Assembly (NCBI GenBank): GCA_947588995.1
Contig: CANPZI010000005.1
Location: 1-64,000 of the forward strand
Source: an uncultured Lachnospiraceae bacterium
Lineage (GTDB): Bacteria > Bacillota > Clostridia > Lachnospirales > Lachnospiraceae
DNA: 64,000 nucleotides
Direction: 5' to 3'
A program made the position numbers and the translations under genes. The notes under the pieces were generated by a model. That model saw nothing but the letters and a program-made list of their open reading frames with translations. It did no database searches and was not told the origin of the DNA. Shown here in pieces: positions 28,331 to 36,160 of this stretch. The stretch's first letter is position 1. Every line of letters begins with the position of its first letter.

Positions 28331-30016
28331 CTACTCAACAGAGATAATATAGTAGTAGATCGGCTGACCGCCGTACTGCAGTTCGATATCGCAGGAGGCA
28401 TACTTCTCCTCCACCTGTCTGCGCAGCGTCTCGGCATCCTGCTCGTCGATCTCGTCTCCGTAATAGATACTGATCAGTTCGGCATCGTCGAACATCATCT
28501 CGTCAATCATCTCCATCGTGACGCCGGCTATGGAACCGCCGACGGACAGAATGCCGTCATCTCCGATGCCCATATAGTCGCCCTGCCTGATCTCCTTGCC
28601 GTCGATATTGGTGTCTCTGACGGCATAGGTAACCTCGCCCGTGGAGACATTTTTGATCTCTGAGGTCATCGTATCGGCATTCTCCTCAACCGACATGTCC
28701 GGCACGTAGTTGATGACGGCCGTAATCCCCTGAGGGACGGTCTTCGTCGGAATGACCGTGATCTTCTTGTCCTTGACGAGAGACTGCGCCTGATTGGCCG
28801 CCAGAATGATATTCTTGTTGTTCGGCAGGATAAAGATACTGTCGGCGTTGACCCTGTCTATGGCGTTCAGCATATCCTCCGTGCTGGGATTCATGGTCTG
28901 GCCGCCCTCGATGATATGATCCACGCCAAGTCCCTTAAAGATCTCATTGATGCCCTCGCCTACGGACACGGCGATAAAGCCCACATCCTTGCGCGGCTGC
29001 TTTGCCTCGGCCTCTCCGCCTGCGGCTTCCTCTTTCTGCGACATCTTGAAGAGCTTTTCCTGATGCTCGAGCCGCATATTGTCAATCTTCATGTTGGAGA
29101 GCGCTCCGTATTTGAGGGCTCTCTGGATGGCCAGGCCGGGATCGTTGGTATGTACATGCACTTTCACCACGTCGTCGTCCGCCACAACCACAATAGAGTC
29201 GCCGATGGATTCCAGATAGGCCTTGAAATCCAGCTCCGCCTTGATATTGAATACCTTGTTTAACATGATGATAAACTCGGTACAATAACCGTATTTGATC
29301 TCGGCGTTCGCCTGCGCTTCCACATTGGCGCCCGCCGTCCGCCCTGACGGTGTCTCAGCCGTCTGGCTGACTGTAAAGTCGATCTCCTTGCCCATAAACG
29401 CATCGTAGATTCCCTGCAGAACCAGAACAAGGCCCTGTCCGCCGGAATCCACCACACCGGCCTGCTTCAGCACGGGAAGCATCTCCGGCGTCTGCTTTAA
29501 GACCTCCTCCGCGCGGCTGATAATCTGCGCCAGAAAGTCCGCCATATCCTCCGTGCCATTGTCCGCGAGCTCTCTCGCCTTGATGGCCGCCCCTTTCGCC
29601 ACGGTCAGGATCGTGCCCTCCTTGGGCTTCATAACCGCCTTGTAAGCCGTCTCCACCGCCTTGTCAAAAGCCGCTGCCAGCACGGGAATCGTAATCGCCT
29701 CATACTCTTTCACACCCTTGGTAAAGCCGCGGAACAGCTGCGACAGAATCACGCCCGAGTTACCCCTGGCGCCCCTTAAGGAGCCGGAGGAGATCGCCTT
29801 GCACAAAGACTGCATATCCAGGTCTCCCACGTCGTACAGGGCGGACACCTCTTTCGCCGCCGACATGATCGTCAGCGTCATGTTAGTGCCGGTATCGCCG
29901 TCGGGAACCGGAAACACATTCAGTTCATTGATCCATTCTTTGTTGTTCTCAAGATTCTTGGCACCGGCGAGAAAGCACTTCGCCATCATCCCGGCATCTA
30001 TCGTATTTGAAGCCAC
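28331..30016 (-). CDS. fakA: Fatty-acid kinase FakA/YloV-type DhaL-domain protein
   Basis: FakA phosphorylates fatty acids held by DegV/FakB proteins, feeding exogenous acids into phospholipid synthesis. The N-terminal DhaL ATP-binding domain (about 8-200) contains NVFPVPDGDTGTNM and GARGNSGVILSQ. The central domain and the C-terminal DegV-like domain follow. The length, 561 aa, is normal. Translation starts at GTG 30016 behind GGAGG. It is 14 bp after the Asp23 gene and close to a degV gene, supporting the kinase role by context. The older label was dihydroxyacetone-kinase-like. Confidence 0.9.
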   Translation of the reverse strand: MASNTIDAGMMAKCFLAGAKNLENNKEWINELNVFPVPDGDTGTNMTLTIMSAAKEVSALYDVGDLDMQSLCKAISSGSLRGARGNSGVILSQLFRGFTKGVKEYEAITIPVLAAAFDKAVETAYKAVMKPKEGTILTVAKGAAIKARELADNGTEDMADFLAQIISRAEEVLKQTPEMLPVLKQAGVVDSGGQGLVLVLQGIYDAFMGKEIDFTVSQTAETPSGRTAGANVEAQANAEIKYGYCTEFIIMLNKVFNIKAELDFKAYLESIGDSIVVVADDDVVKVHVHTNDPGLAIQRALKYGALSNMKIDNMRLEHQEKLFKMSQKEEAAGGEAEAKQPRKDVGFIAVSVGEGINEIFKGLGVDHIIEGGQTMNPSTEDMLNAIDRVNADSIFILPNNKNIILAANQAQSLVKDKKITVIPTKTVPQGITAVINYVPDMSVEENADTMTSEIKNVSTGEVTYAVRDTNIDGKEIRQGDYMGIGDDGILSVGGSIAGVTMEMIDEMMFDDAELISIYYGDEIDEQDAETLRRQVEEKYASCDIELQYGGQPIYYYIISVE

Positions 30017-30030
30017 CTCACTGTCCTCCC

Positions 30031-30390
30031 TCAGTCAATCACTTTTACACCTTCAACGAAAATGTTGATCTTCTCCACTTCGATGCCGGTAAACTCTTCC
30101 ACTTTATATTTGACGCTGTCGATCAGATTTTCCGACACGGCAAGTATTTTCACGCCGTAGGACACAACAATATGAAAGTTCAGCGTCAGCTTGTTATTGT
30201 TCAGAATCACCTGAATGCCGCGCGTCATGTTGTCTTTCTTAAGCAGACCGACCAGTCCGTCCCGCATATTCATGTTCGCCATACCCACCACGCCGATGAC
30301 TTCCATCGCCACCGTGCCTGCGAAACGTGCGATGACCTCCTGATCAATCGAGATATTCCCCATATGCGTATCCATTGAAGAAACTTTCAT
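30031..30390 (-). CDS. yloU: Asp23/Gls24-family envelope stress protein (YloU)
   Basis: This 119-aa protein belongs to the Asp23/Gls24 family, whose members associate with the membrane and envelope stress. Family features are the DQEVIARFAGTVAMEVIGV start and the LNNNKLTLNFHIVVSYG strand region. GGGAGGTG lies 5 nt before ATG 30390. It is the first gene of the yloU-yloV-recG run and is divergent from rpmB, exactly as in Bacillus. Confidence 0.93.
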   Translation of the reverse strand: MKVSSMDTHMGNISIDQEVIARFAGTVAMEVIGVVGMANMNMRDGLVGLLKKDNMTRGIQVILNNNKLTLNFHIVVSYGVKILAVSENLIDSVKYKVEEFTGIEVEKINIFVEGVKVID

Positions 30391-30427
30391 AAGGCACCTC
30401 CCGTATTATCTTGTATATCCATTAGTT

Positions 30428-30433
30428 ATTATA
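30428..30433 (-). promoter_or_regulatory. Possible -10 element of the yloU operon
   Basis: A perfect TATAAT lies on the minus strand about 40 bp before yloU. No convincing -35 is seen at the right distance, so it is a tentative promoter call. Confidence 0.35.
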
Positions 30434-30516
30434 ACCCGAGATGATAAAAAAGGAAACCAAAATTATCCTGAATTTGCCTTTCTTATATTTTTGTGAGCAA
30501 ATTCTGTAATTTTTGC

Positions 30517-30545
30517 TTGCATTCCCAATCACTTTCTGCTATTAT
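30517..30545 (+). promoter_or_regulatory. rpmB: Sigma-A-type promoter of rpmB
   Basis: TTGCAT (30517-30522) and TATTAT (30540-30545) are 17 bp apart and point to rpmB, whose ATG is 36 bp downstream. Confidence 0.7.
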
Positions 30546-30580
30546 ACAAATGTTGTGTGAATGACAAAGGAGGTGCAAAG

Positions 30581-30766
30581 ATGGCTAAATGTGATATCTG
30601 TGGCAAGGGCGCTCATTTCGGCAACAACGTCAGCCATTCTCATAGAAGATCGAACAGGATCTGGCATTCTAATATCAAGAACGTTATGTGCAAAGTCGGC
30701 GGGTCCAACAAGAAGCTGCATGTCTGCACGCGCTGCTTAAGATCCGGCAAAGTCGAGCGCGCTTAA
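30581..30766 (+). CDS. rpmB: 50S ribosomal protein bL28
   Basis: bL28 is a small protein of the large ribosomal subunit. The 61-aa sequence has the family core GNNVSHSHRRSNRIW and two CxxC pairs (CDIC at 4-7, CTRC near residue 51), so it is the zinc-binding form. ATG 30581 has a perfect AAAGGAGGT 7 nt before it. It is a single-gene unit with its own promoter and terminator. The zinc-free paralogue was not seen in this window. Confidence 0.97.
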   Translation: MAKCDICGKGAHFGNNVSHSHRRSNRIWHSNIKNVMCKVGGSNKKLHVCTRCLRSGKVERA

Positions 30767-30786
30767 GCGAAAACGGCAAACGCAAA

Positions 30787-30820
30787 TAAAAGAGCTTGTC
30801 TTCGGACAAACTCTTTTTTT
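30787..30820 (+). terminator. Rho-independent terminator after rpmB
   Basis: A long stem closed by a UUCG tetraloop (GAGCTTGTC/GACAAACTC with one mismatch) ends in seven T residues on the plus strand. The minus strand has an A/T flank as well, so it may also serve the convergent J-domain gene. Confidence 0.85.
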
Positions 30821-30844
30821 ATTGCTATTGCTATTCCTTAATTG

Positions 30845-31384
30845 TTACGCCTGCTTAAAGTTCTCGTAATTCATCTTTAACGTCTCGTACTCCTTGTTGA
30901 TGCGCTGAATGATCTCCTTGTCCCCCGCCACATTGTCCGGATGAAAAATCTTGATCAGATCCTTATAGCGCTTCTTCAGGGCCAGCGGATTCCGCACCCC
31001 GCGGAAAAACACGGAGACGTCCATCCCGCTGTCATAGACCGCATGCTCGCTCATCAGCTCGCGCTCGGCGGACAGCTTCGCCCACTCCTTGTCCAGCCGC
31101 CTGCGGTCGATGTCGAGCTGACTGAAGCCGTTCTTTAAGATCTCCATCTTCTTCTCAAAGAACTGGTTGTCCTCCTTGAGCCGCTGGCGCTCTCCGGAGA
31201 TTTTGCGGTTTAACAGCTTCATCTCCTCCTGGAACTGTACTTTCTCTTTGAGGAACTGCTCCTGCATGTCCTCAAGCTCCCGCGAGGCGGTCACAAGTCT
31301 GATATTCTCACGAAACAGCCACGACTTCAGTTCCTGAAGCTCATCCTCCGAGCCGTGTACCAGTATCTCTTCAAAATTTTCCAT
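30845..31384 (-). CDS. Coiled-coil protein with C-terminal J domain
   Basis: The 179-aa protein is mostly alpha-helical: residues about 15-115 form a charged coiled coil, and the C-terminus (about 125-179) is a J domain with the HPD triad (IKIFHPDNV), which stimulates Hsp70/DnaK ATPase. A J domain at the C-terminus behind a coiled coil, without the G/F and zinc-finger parts of DnaJ, suggests a targeting co-chaperone. I start at ATG 31384, 6 nt after GAGG; ATG 31387 is 3 nt closer. It follows the tiny membrane gene at 31393 by 8 bp. The client is unknown. Confidence 0.8.
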   Translation of the reverse strand: MENFEEILVHGSEDELQELKSWLFRENIRLVTASRELEDMQEQFLKEKVQFQEEMKLLNRKISGERQRLKEDNQFFEKKMEILKNGFSQLDIDRRRLDKEWAKLSAERELMSEHAVYDSGMDVSVFFRGVRNPLALKKRYKDLIKIFHPDNVAGDKEIIQRINKEYETLKMNYENFKQA

Positions 31385-31392
31385 CATATTCC

Positions 31393-31533
31393 TCAATCGC
31401 AGCAAAAAAAATTATAGCCGATCAACAGCAGCAAAGCAATCAGAACCAGTCCGACAAAACGGTTCATCAGAAAAAGCATAAACAGCATACCCGCCGCGAT
31501 GCAGAAAGCCGCAAGCCCGATCAGTTTTTTCAT
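31393..31533 (-). CDS. Small two-helix membrane protein, unrecognised
   Basis: This 46-codon gene reads as a nearly all-hydrophobic protein with two membrane segments (about 5-22 and 26-43) split by MNR, and ends CCD. It starts at ATG 31533 behind AGGGG/GGTGG-like bases 4-8 nt upstream and ends 8 bp before the J-domain gene, so the two are probably co-transcribed. I do not recognise a family. The coupling raises the idea that it anchors the J-domain protein at the membrane, which is inference only. Confidence 0.55.
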   Translation of the reverse strand: MKKLIGLAAFCIAAGMLFMLFLMNRFVGLVLIALLLLIGYNFFCCD

Positions 31534-31609
31534 AGACCACCCCTGCTTATGCTTTTGTTACAATATATGAAACCTGACGGCGAAAGGTTCCGCCCCGGAC
31601 GTCAGGCCC

Positions 31610-32005
31610 TCACTCTTTCTTCTCCTCCGGGAAAGCGATGTCAACCGCCTCCTCGTCCGCGATCATCTCCTCCTTGGGCGCGGTGAATTTGTCCACGATA
31701 TCCGGGATCATATCCAGCACTTTCGTGACGGTGTCCTGATTCTTGATATTTACCAATTTCGTGGAGCCGTTCTTGATGACAAGCACGGCGCTGGGAGACA
31801 TCTTGGCCGAGAATCCGCCGCCTCCGCCGTTTTTCTTGTCGGCAGCGCTCGCACCCGCGCCGACCCCGAAAGTCACATCCACAAGCGGCAGAATAATCGT
31901 ATCGCCGACCTGGGTCGCGTCGCCCACAACCGTCTTGGTGGCAAGCACGGCGTTCATGCCCTTCATCAATGATTCTATCACGCCCGTAAAGTTGTTCTCT
32001 GCCAT
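31610..32005 (-). CDS. ytfJ: GerW-family sporulation protein (YtfJ)
   Basis: GerW/YtfJ is a small spore protein needed for efficient germination in Bacillus. The 131-aa sequence has the family blocks VIESLMKGMNAVLATKTVVGD (positions 10-30) and PSAVLVIKNG, plus a Gly-rich GVGAGASA...GGGGGFSAK loop. Its start overlaps the ytfI stop (TAATG), as in the ytfI-ytfJ pair of other spore formers. A long imperfect hairpin lies 3' of it (about 31570-31605) with a weak T tail. It supports the spore-forming identity of the organism. Confidence 0.93.
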   Translation of the reverse strand: MAENNFTGVIESLMKGMNAVLATKTVVGDATQVGDTIILPLVDVTFGVGAGASAADKKNGGGGGFSAKMSPSAVLVIKNGSTKLVNIKNQDTVTKVLDMIPDIVDKFTAPKEEMIADEEAVDIAFPEEKKE

Positions 32006-33063
32006 TATGCAGCCTCCTTTTTCAACATTCTGATCAGTTTCCTGACATCCCTGTCAAAGTATACGCACACCGCCGCGCGAATCAGCGTAAACACCCTGAC
32101 CTTGCCGCGGATATACAGCCGGCCCTCGATCTTGGTGCGCTCGCAGGCAAAACCGCCGGTGAGCCGGACATGCCGGCCGATGAGCGGATACAGCATACCA
32201 TAGACGGCCAGAATCTCTCCCGTGACGGCGGGATCCGCCATGTCAACGAGAGCCTCCGCCTCGAACCTGTCCGGCTTCAGCATCCGGACAACCCTTGACA
32301 GCTGCCGCCTGCACAGACCAAGCGACGCCTGAAACGGCTCGCTCTCCATCACTTCGCGGTAATACTGTATATGATCCAAGACAGATTTTATTTTATCACA
32401 GATCTTACGGATTGTGTACCGTATATTTTGAAAGAAGCCTTTTATTTTTTCGACGGCCTGTCTGCATTTGCCGAAAAATGCGCCGATTCTGCCGAAAACG
32501 GAAGCTGCCGTCCCCTCTTCTTCCGTTGCCCCCTCGTCGCCCGCCGCTTCCCCGAACGGCGTGCCTTCGTCAAATGCCTGATATGGCTCGTAAACCGCTT
32601 CTTTCCCACTCTCCCCGGCGATCTCTTCGACCCGATGTTCTGTCTCCGTCTCCGAAAGCATCTCTGCGGATTTACCCGTTTTCTCCTCCGCGGGAAGTTC
32701 TGCGTCAGGCCGCCTATCCTCGCCCGCCCGGCTCTCCGCTTTCTGCCGTTTCCGCGATTTTTGCCGTTTTTTGTCCGATTTTTTTTCTCTCTGCGGCAGC
32801 CGAAAGAGCGTAAAGCACAAAATACGCGCCCGTATGATCACCGCGGCGGGATAGCGCACGGAAAAGTTCACCAGATGGAGAAGCCAGGTAACTTTCACAT
32901 AAGCCTCCGCGGGCGGCTGTCCCTCACCCTCCTGTCTGACCGCCCTGACGCGGTAGCGCACCGGCACGAACAGCACGCACACGATCGCCAGAACAAGCAG
33001 GCCCAGCACGGCAAGCAGCGCGATTCCGATTATTTTTAAGATAAGCAAAATCATATGTAGCAT
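32005..33063 (-). CDS. ytfI: DUF2953 membrane protein (YtfI type)
   Basis: The 352-aa protein starts with a membrane segment (about 5-28) and continues with VFVPVRYRV. A long acidic/charged, low-complexity part (about 95-185) separates this from a C-terminal conserved half with LGLCRRQLSRVVRMLKPDRFEAEALVD split over about 245-275. The DUF2953 family usually stands beside ytfJ, as here with a 1-bp overlap. The role is unknown, possibly in spore or envelope development. The start may be either of two ATGs (33063 or 33054); neither has a good ribosome site. Confidence 0.8.
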   Translation of the reverse strand: MLHMILLILKIIGIALLAVLGLLVLAIVCVLFVPVRYRVRAVRQEGEGQPPAEAYVKVTWLLHLVNFSVRYPAAVIIRARILCFTLFRLPQREKKSDKKRQKSRKRQKAESRAGEDRRPDAELPAEEKTGKSAEMLSETETEHRVEEIAGESGKEAVYEPYQAFDEGTPFGEAAGDEGATEEEGTAASVFGRIGAFFGKCRQAVEKIKGFFQNIRYTIRKICDKIKSVLDHIQYYREVMESEPFQASLGLCRRQLSRVVRMLKPDRFEAEALVDMADPAVTGEILAVYGMLYPLIGRHVRLTGGFACERTKIEGRLYIRGKVRVFTLIRAAVCVYFDRDVRKLIRMLKKEAA

Positions 33064-33117
33064 AAGATTTGTCCGTCAATTCCTCTTGGTTTCCGGTTTT
33101 GCAAAGCCTGCGGCAGA

Positions 33118-33438
33118 TCAGCGCTCCTCTGCATCTTCCGCGAACAGATAGGACACAAGATCCGCGCGTCCCGTCTTCCGCACGGCCTCCTCAGCGATTC
33201 TGCACACGATCTGCGAGGCCTCCTCCCAGCTCCCGGCCATCCCGACGACATAGGGCGGATTGGCCTTATAATAATACTGCTGCAGTATCATACAGTGACA
33301 GATCTCCAGCCGCCTGTTCTCCGCCGCGTATACAATCAGCCAGACATGGTTCAGCCTGGCATACCTTTTCAGTTTTTTCCTGATTCTGGCGGGATTGCGG
33401 ACGCTTTCCCCCACATAGAGATCACGATAAAATTTCAT
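33118..33438 (-). CDS. Conserved hypothetical protein
   Basis: This 106-aa protein starts at ATG 33438 with AAGAGG 4 nt upstream. It has a basic first third (RNPARIRKKLKRYARL), a beta-strand-like core (VWLIVYAAENRRLEICHC) and an acidic end. No membrane segment or signal peptide is visible. I do not recognise a domain. It is divergent from the HD-GYP gene and 54 bp upstream of the ytfI-ytfJ pair on the same strand, so it may belong to that unit. Confidence 0.6.
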   Translation of the reverse strand: MKFYRDLYVGESVRNPARIRKKLKRYARLNHVWLIVYAAENRRLEICHCMILQQYYYKANPPYVVGMAGSWEEASQIVCRIAEEAVRKTGRADLVSYLFAEDAEER

Positions 33439-33546
33439 GTTGCCTCTTTTTCGCATGTTTTGCGTGCGCAGCACGGCGGCTGCGCAGCAGACGGATTCTG
33501 GAATTTATTTTACCACACATTATCAAAAATAAAAAGAGCAGACTGA

Positions 33547-33576
33547 TTGACACGGTTTGCGGATAAGATTTATACT
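33547..33576 (+). promoter_or_regulatory. Sigma-A-type promoter of the HD-GYP gene
   Basis: A perfect TTGACA (33547-33552) and TATACT (33571-33576) are 18 bp apart, 58 bp before ATG 33635. The rest of the divergent interval 33439-33634 holds no other site that I can support. Confidence 0.75.
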
Positions 33577-33634
33577 ATTGACAGATACAGTCACAATAAT
33601 TCGCACAGACAACAAACGGGGGAATGTAAATCAG

Positions 33635-34690
33635 ATGAAAAATGTTGCACGCATGGCGCTGGAAAAAGGCATGGTCATTGCCGAAGATATTTACAACTAT
33701 CAGAACAAACTGCTCTATCCCAAAGATACCGTCGTGGACGATTCCGTGATTGAGAAGCTGTCCAGGCACTCGATCATTGTGATTCCGATCAAGGAGGAAG
33801 TCGATTTTGCCACGACACACTTTGAAAAAGTCCGTCTCAGTCAGGAATTCAAATCCTTTGAACTCACCTACAACAACTGCATGTCGATCTTCCGCACGCT
33901 GATGAGAGGCTTCGTGGAAAACAAAACGCCCGTGAAGATGAACAGCCTGATGGAGATCTATACGACCATATCCGCGCGGGCCGGAAACGGGGAACAGCTC
34001 CTCGATTATCTCTACAATATGCTGCCGGGCATGGATGACATGACCTACGCGCACTGCCTGAACTCCGCGCTGATCGCCGGTGTATTCGGCACATGGCTCA
34101 ATCTGCCGTCGGCGGATATTCTGCTTCTCGTCCAGTGCGCATTCTTCTACGACATCGGCAAGCTGAAGCTGCCCCAGGAGCTGCTGTGGAAGCCGGGCAA
34201 ACTGACCGATCTGGAATTTACCAAGCTGAAGACTCACACCATGCTGGGCTTTGATATGCTGAAAGACTGCGATATGGACGAACATGTGCTGAAAGCGACG
34301 CTGATGCACCACGAGCGCTGCGACGGCACAGGCTATCCCTCCAGACTGCACTCCAATCAGATCGACATCTACGCAAAGTATATCGCCATCATAGACGCCT
34401 ACGAGGCGATGACATCACCGCGCACCTATCGATCCTCCCTGAACCCTTTTCAGGTCATCGCCAATTTCGAGTGGGACGGCTACGACAAATATGACGAGAC
34501 GATCTTAAAGCCGATTCTCTCCCGCATTGCCGCCACGCAGCTCGGTTTCCACGTGCTCTTAAATAACGGCGAAGAGGGGGAAGTGATCCGCATCAACGAA
34601 GATCAGCTCACCAGACCCGTTCTGCGGGCGGCGAACCGTGAAATCAATCTGGCTCTGGAACGCTCTCTTGAAATCAACACAATCTACTGA
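33635..34690 (+). CDS. HD-GYP domain protein with altered HD motif
   Basis: HD-GYP domains hydrolyse cyclic di-GMP. In this 351-aa protein the domain spans about 130-300: H140, YDIGK (172-176), HHERCDGTGYP (225-235) and the DAYEAMTSPRTYR block are present. The usual HDIGK reads YDIGK, so one metal-ligand histidine is a tyrosine. The N-terminal part (1-125) has no known sensory domain, and no membrane segment is seen. It is expressed from its own promoter with a GGGGG site 12 nt before ATG 33635. It may be a weak or signal-binding variant; enzymatic activity is doubtful. Confidence 0.85.
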   Translation: MKNVARMALEKGMVIAEDIYNYQNKLLYPKDTVVDDSVIEKLSRHSIIVIPIKEEVDFATTHFEKVRLSQEFKSFELTYNNCMSIFRTLMRGFVENKTPVKMNSLMEIYTTISARAGNGEQLLDYLYNMLPGMDDMTYAHCLNSALIAGVFGTWLNLPSADILLLVQCAFFYDIGKLKLPQELLWKPGKLTDLEFTKLKTHTMLGFDMLKDCDMDEHVLKATLMHHERCDGTGYPSRLHSNQIDIYAKYIAIIDAYEAMTSPRTYRSSLNPFQVIANFEWDGYDKYDETILKPILSRIAATQLGFHVLLNNGEEGEVIRINEDQLTRPVLRAANREINLALERSLEINTIY

Positions 34691-34696
34691 CGGATG

Positions 34697-36160
34697 TCAG
34701 GCGTCGAAATACTCGTCGAAGATGCGCTTGGCAATCGGCACCGCATAATCACCGCCGCTGCCCGCGCCTTCGATGATGATGGTGACGCAGACTTCCGGGT
34801 CTTCCGCCGGCGCGAAGCCGGTAAACCAGGCGTGAGAATCGCTCTTGATACTGTTGTACTCGGCCGATCCGGTCTTGCCTGCCGCCGTGTAGGTGAGGCC
34901 GGACAATTTTGTCCCCGTGCCGCTTTTTACCACTTCCTGCATCAGACCGTTCAGAATGCCCGCCTCTTCCTCGGACATCAGACGTCTGTATGCGGACGGT
35001 TCAAACTGTTTGACGACGTTCCCCTCGGCATTTTTGACACAATCCACCAGATACGGCTTCATGAGTACGCCGCCGTTGGCCACGGCACAGGTGATCATAT
35101 TCAGGTGCAGCGGCGTGATCTGTGTCGTCCCCTGCCCGATTGCCGCCTGCATGACATCGGAGTCGGACGTGTTCCCGTCAATCACGAGCCGGCTTTGGTT
35201 ATACGCGAAAGAAACCGGCAGCTTTTCATTGAACAGGAGGCCGTCAAGCGTGTCCCCGAACCGTGTGCGGTCAAGCTGCAGGCCGATGTTGGCGAAAGAC
35301 GAATTGCAGGACTTCGCAAAAGATTTCGCAAAATTCACGCTGCCGTGCGCCGTACCGTGATAACAGTTGATGACGTCCTCGCCGTGGGAAAATCTTCCGC
35401 CGCACTGATAACTATACTGGCTGTAGGTGTCCGGGTTCTCACGGATATACTCGAGGGCCGTCACGATCTTAAAGGTAGAGCCCGGCGGATAGAGCCCCTG
35501 CGTGGCGCGGTTTAACAGCACGGTGCTCTCCTTGTCGGCCAGCAGATCGTCCCAGATCTCGTCGATCCGGTTGGGATCGAAGTCCGGCTTCGACACCATG
35601 GCGAGCACCCTGCCGGTCTTTGGCTCCGTGACGATCACGGCGCCCTTGTAGATGCCGAGCGACTGATAGGCGATCTCCTGAAGCCCCACGTCCAGCGTGG
35701 AGAAGACATTGTCACCGGGATATTTGACGCCTTTGATATCGTTTTCGACCTTGTCCGAGAGCTTCGCGTTGGAATTGATCAGGTAGAAATTGCTCTCCGC
35801 CTCAATGCCGAAACGCCCATTGGAGGCATACCCCACCACGTGGGCAAACAGATTTTCATAGGGATAGACTCTCGTCTCTTTTCCCTGCTCGTCCGTCTGC
35901 GTCTCGGCTAACACCTGCCCTCCCGCGGCATAGATCTTCCCACGCGTGTTGCGGGCGATGAAGAGTTCCTGCCTGCCGTTGTAGCTGTTGTTGATCAGTT
36001 CCTGCTGATGCGTCGCGGCATAATGGCAGGTATAGCCCATCATGCCAAAGAATACGGCGACGAACAGATACGTGACAAACAGAATCTGTCTATTCCGCTT
36101 CTTCCGGCTCTTGTTCTTCTTTGTATTCTGCCTTTCGCTTTCGCTTCTTTTTTTTGTCAC
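34697..36160 (-). CDS. Class-B penicillin-binding protein, PbpA type
   Basis: This 487-aa transpeptidase partners the SEDS protein encoded just upstream. It has a basic N-terminus, one membrane segment (about 27-47) and the motifs STFK (YPPGSTFKIV), SCN (AKSCNSSF) and KTG (AGKTGSAEY). The dimerisation region is short, as in mycobacterial PbpA. I start at GTG 36160, with GAGGGAG 6 nt away; this gives a 71-bp overlap with the SEDS gene, in another frame. It ends only 7 bp from the stop of the convergent HD-GYP gene. A division or sporulation role is possible. Confidence 0.88.
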   Translation of the reverse strand: MTKKRSESERQNTKKNKSRKKRNRQILFVTYLFVAVFFGMMGYTCHYAATHQQELINNSYNGRQELFIARNTRGKIYAAGGQVLAETQTDEQGKETRVYPYENLFAHVVGYASNGRFGIEAESNFYLINSNAKLSDKVENDIKGVKYPGDNVFSTLDVGLQEIAYQSLGIYKGAVIVTEPKTGRVLAMVSKPDFDPNRIDEIWDDLLADKESTVLLNRATQGLYPPGSTFKIVTALEYIRENPDTYSQYSYQCGGRFSHGEDVINCYHGTAHGSVNFAKSFAKSCNSSFANIGLQLDRTRFGDTLDGLLFNEKLPVSFAYNQSRLVIDGNTSDSDVMQAAIGQGTTQITPLHLNMITCAVANGGVLMKPYLVDCVKNAEGNVVKQFEPSAYRRLMSEEEAGILNGLMQEVVKSGTGTKLSGLTYTAAGKTGSAEYNSIKSDSHAWFTGFAPAEDPEVCVTIIIEGAGSGGDYAVPIAKRIFDEYFDA

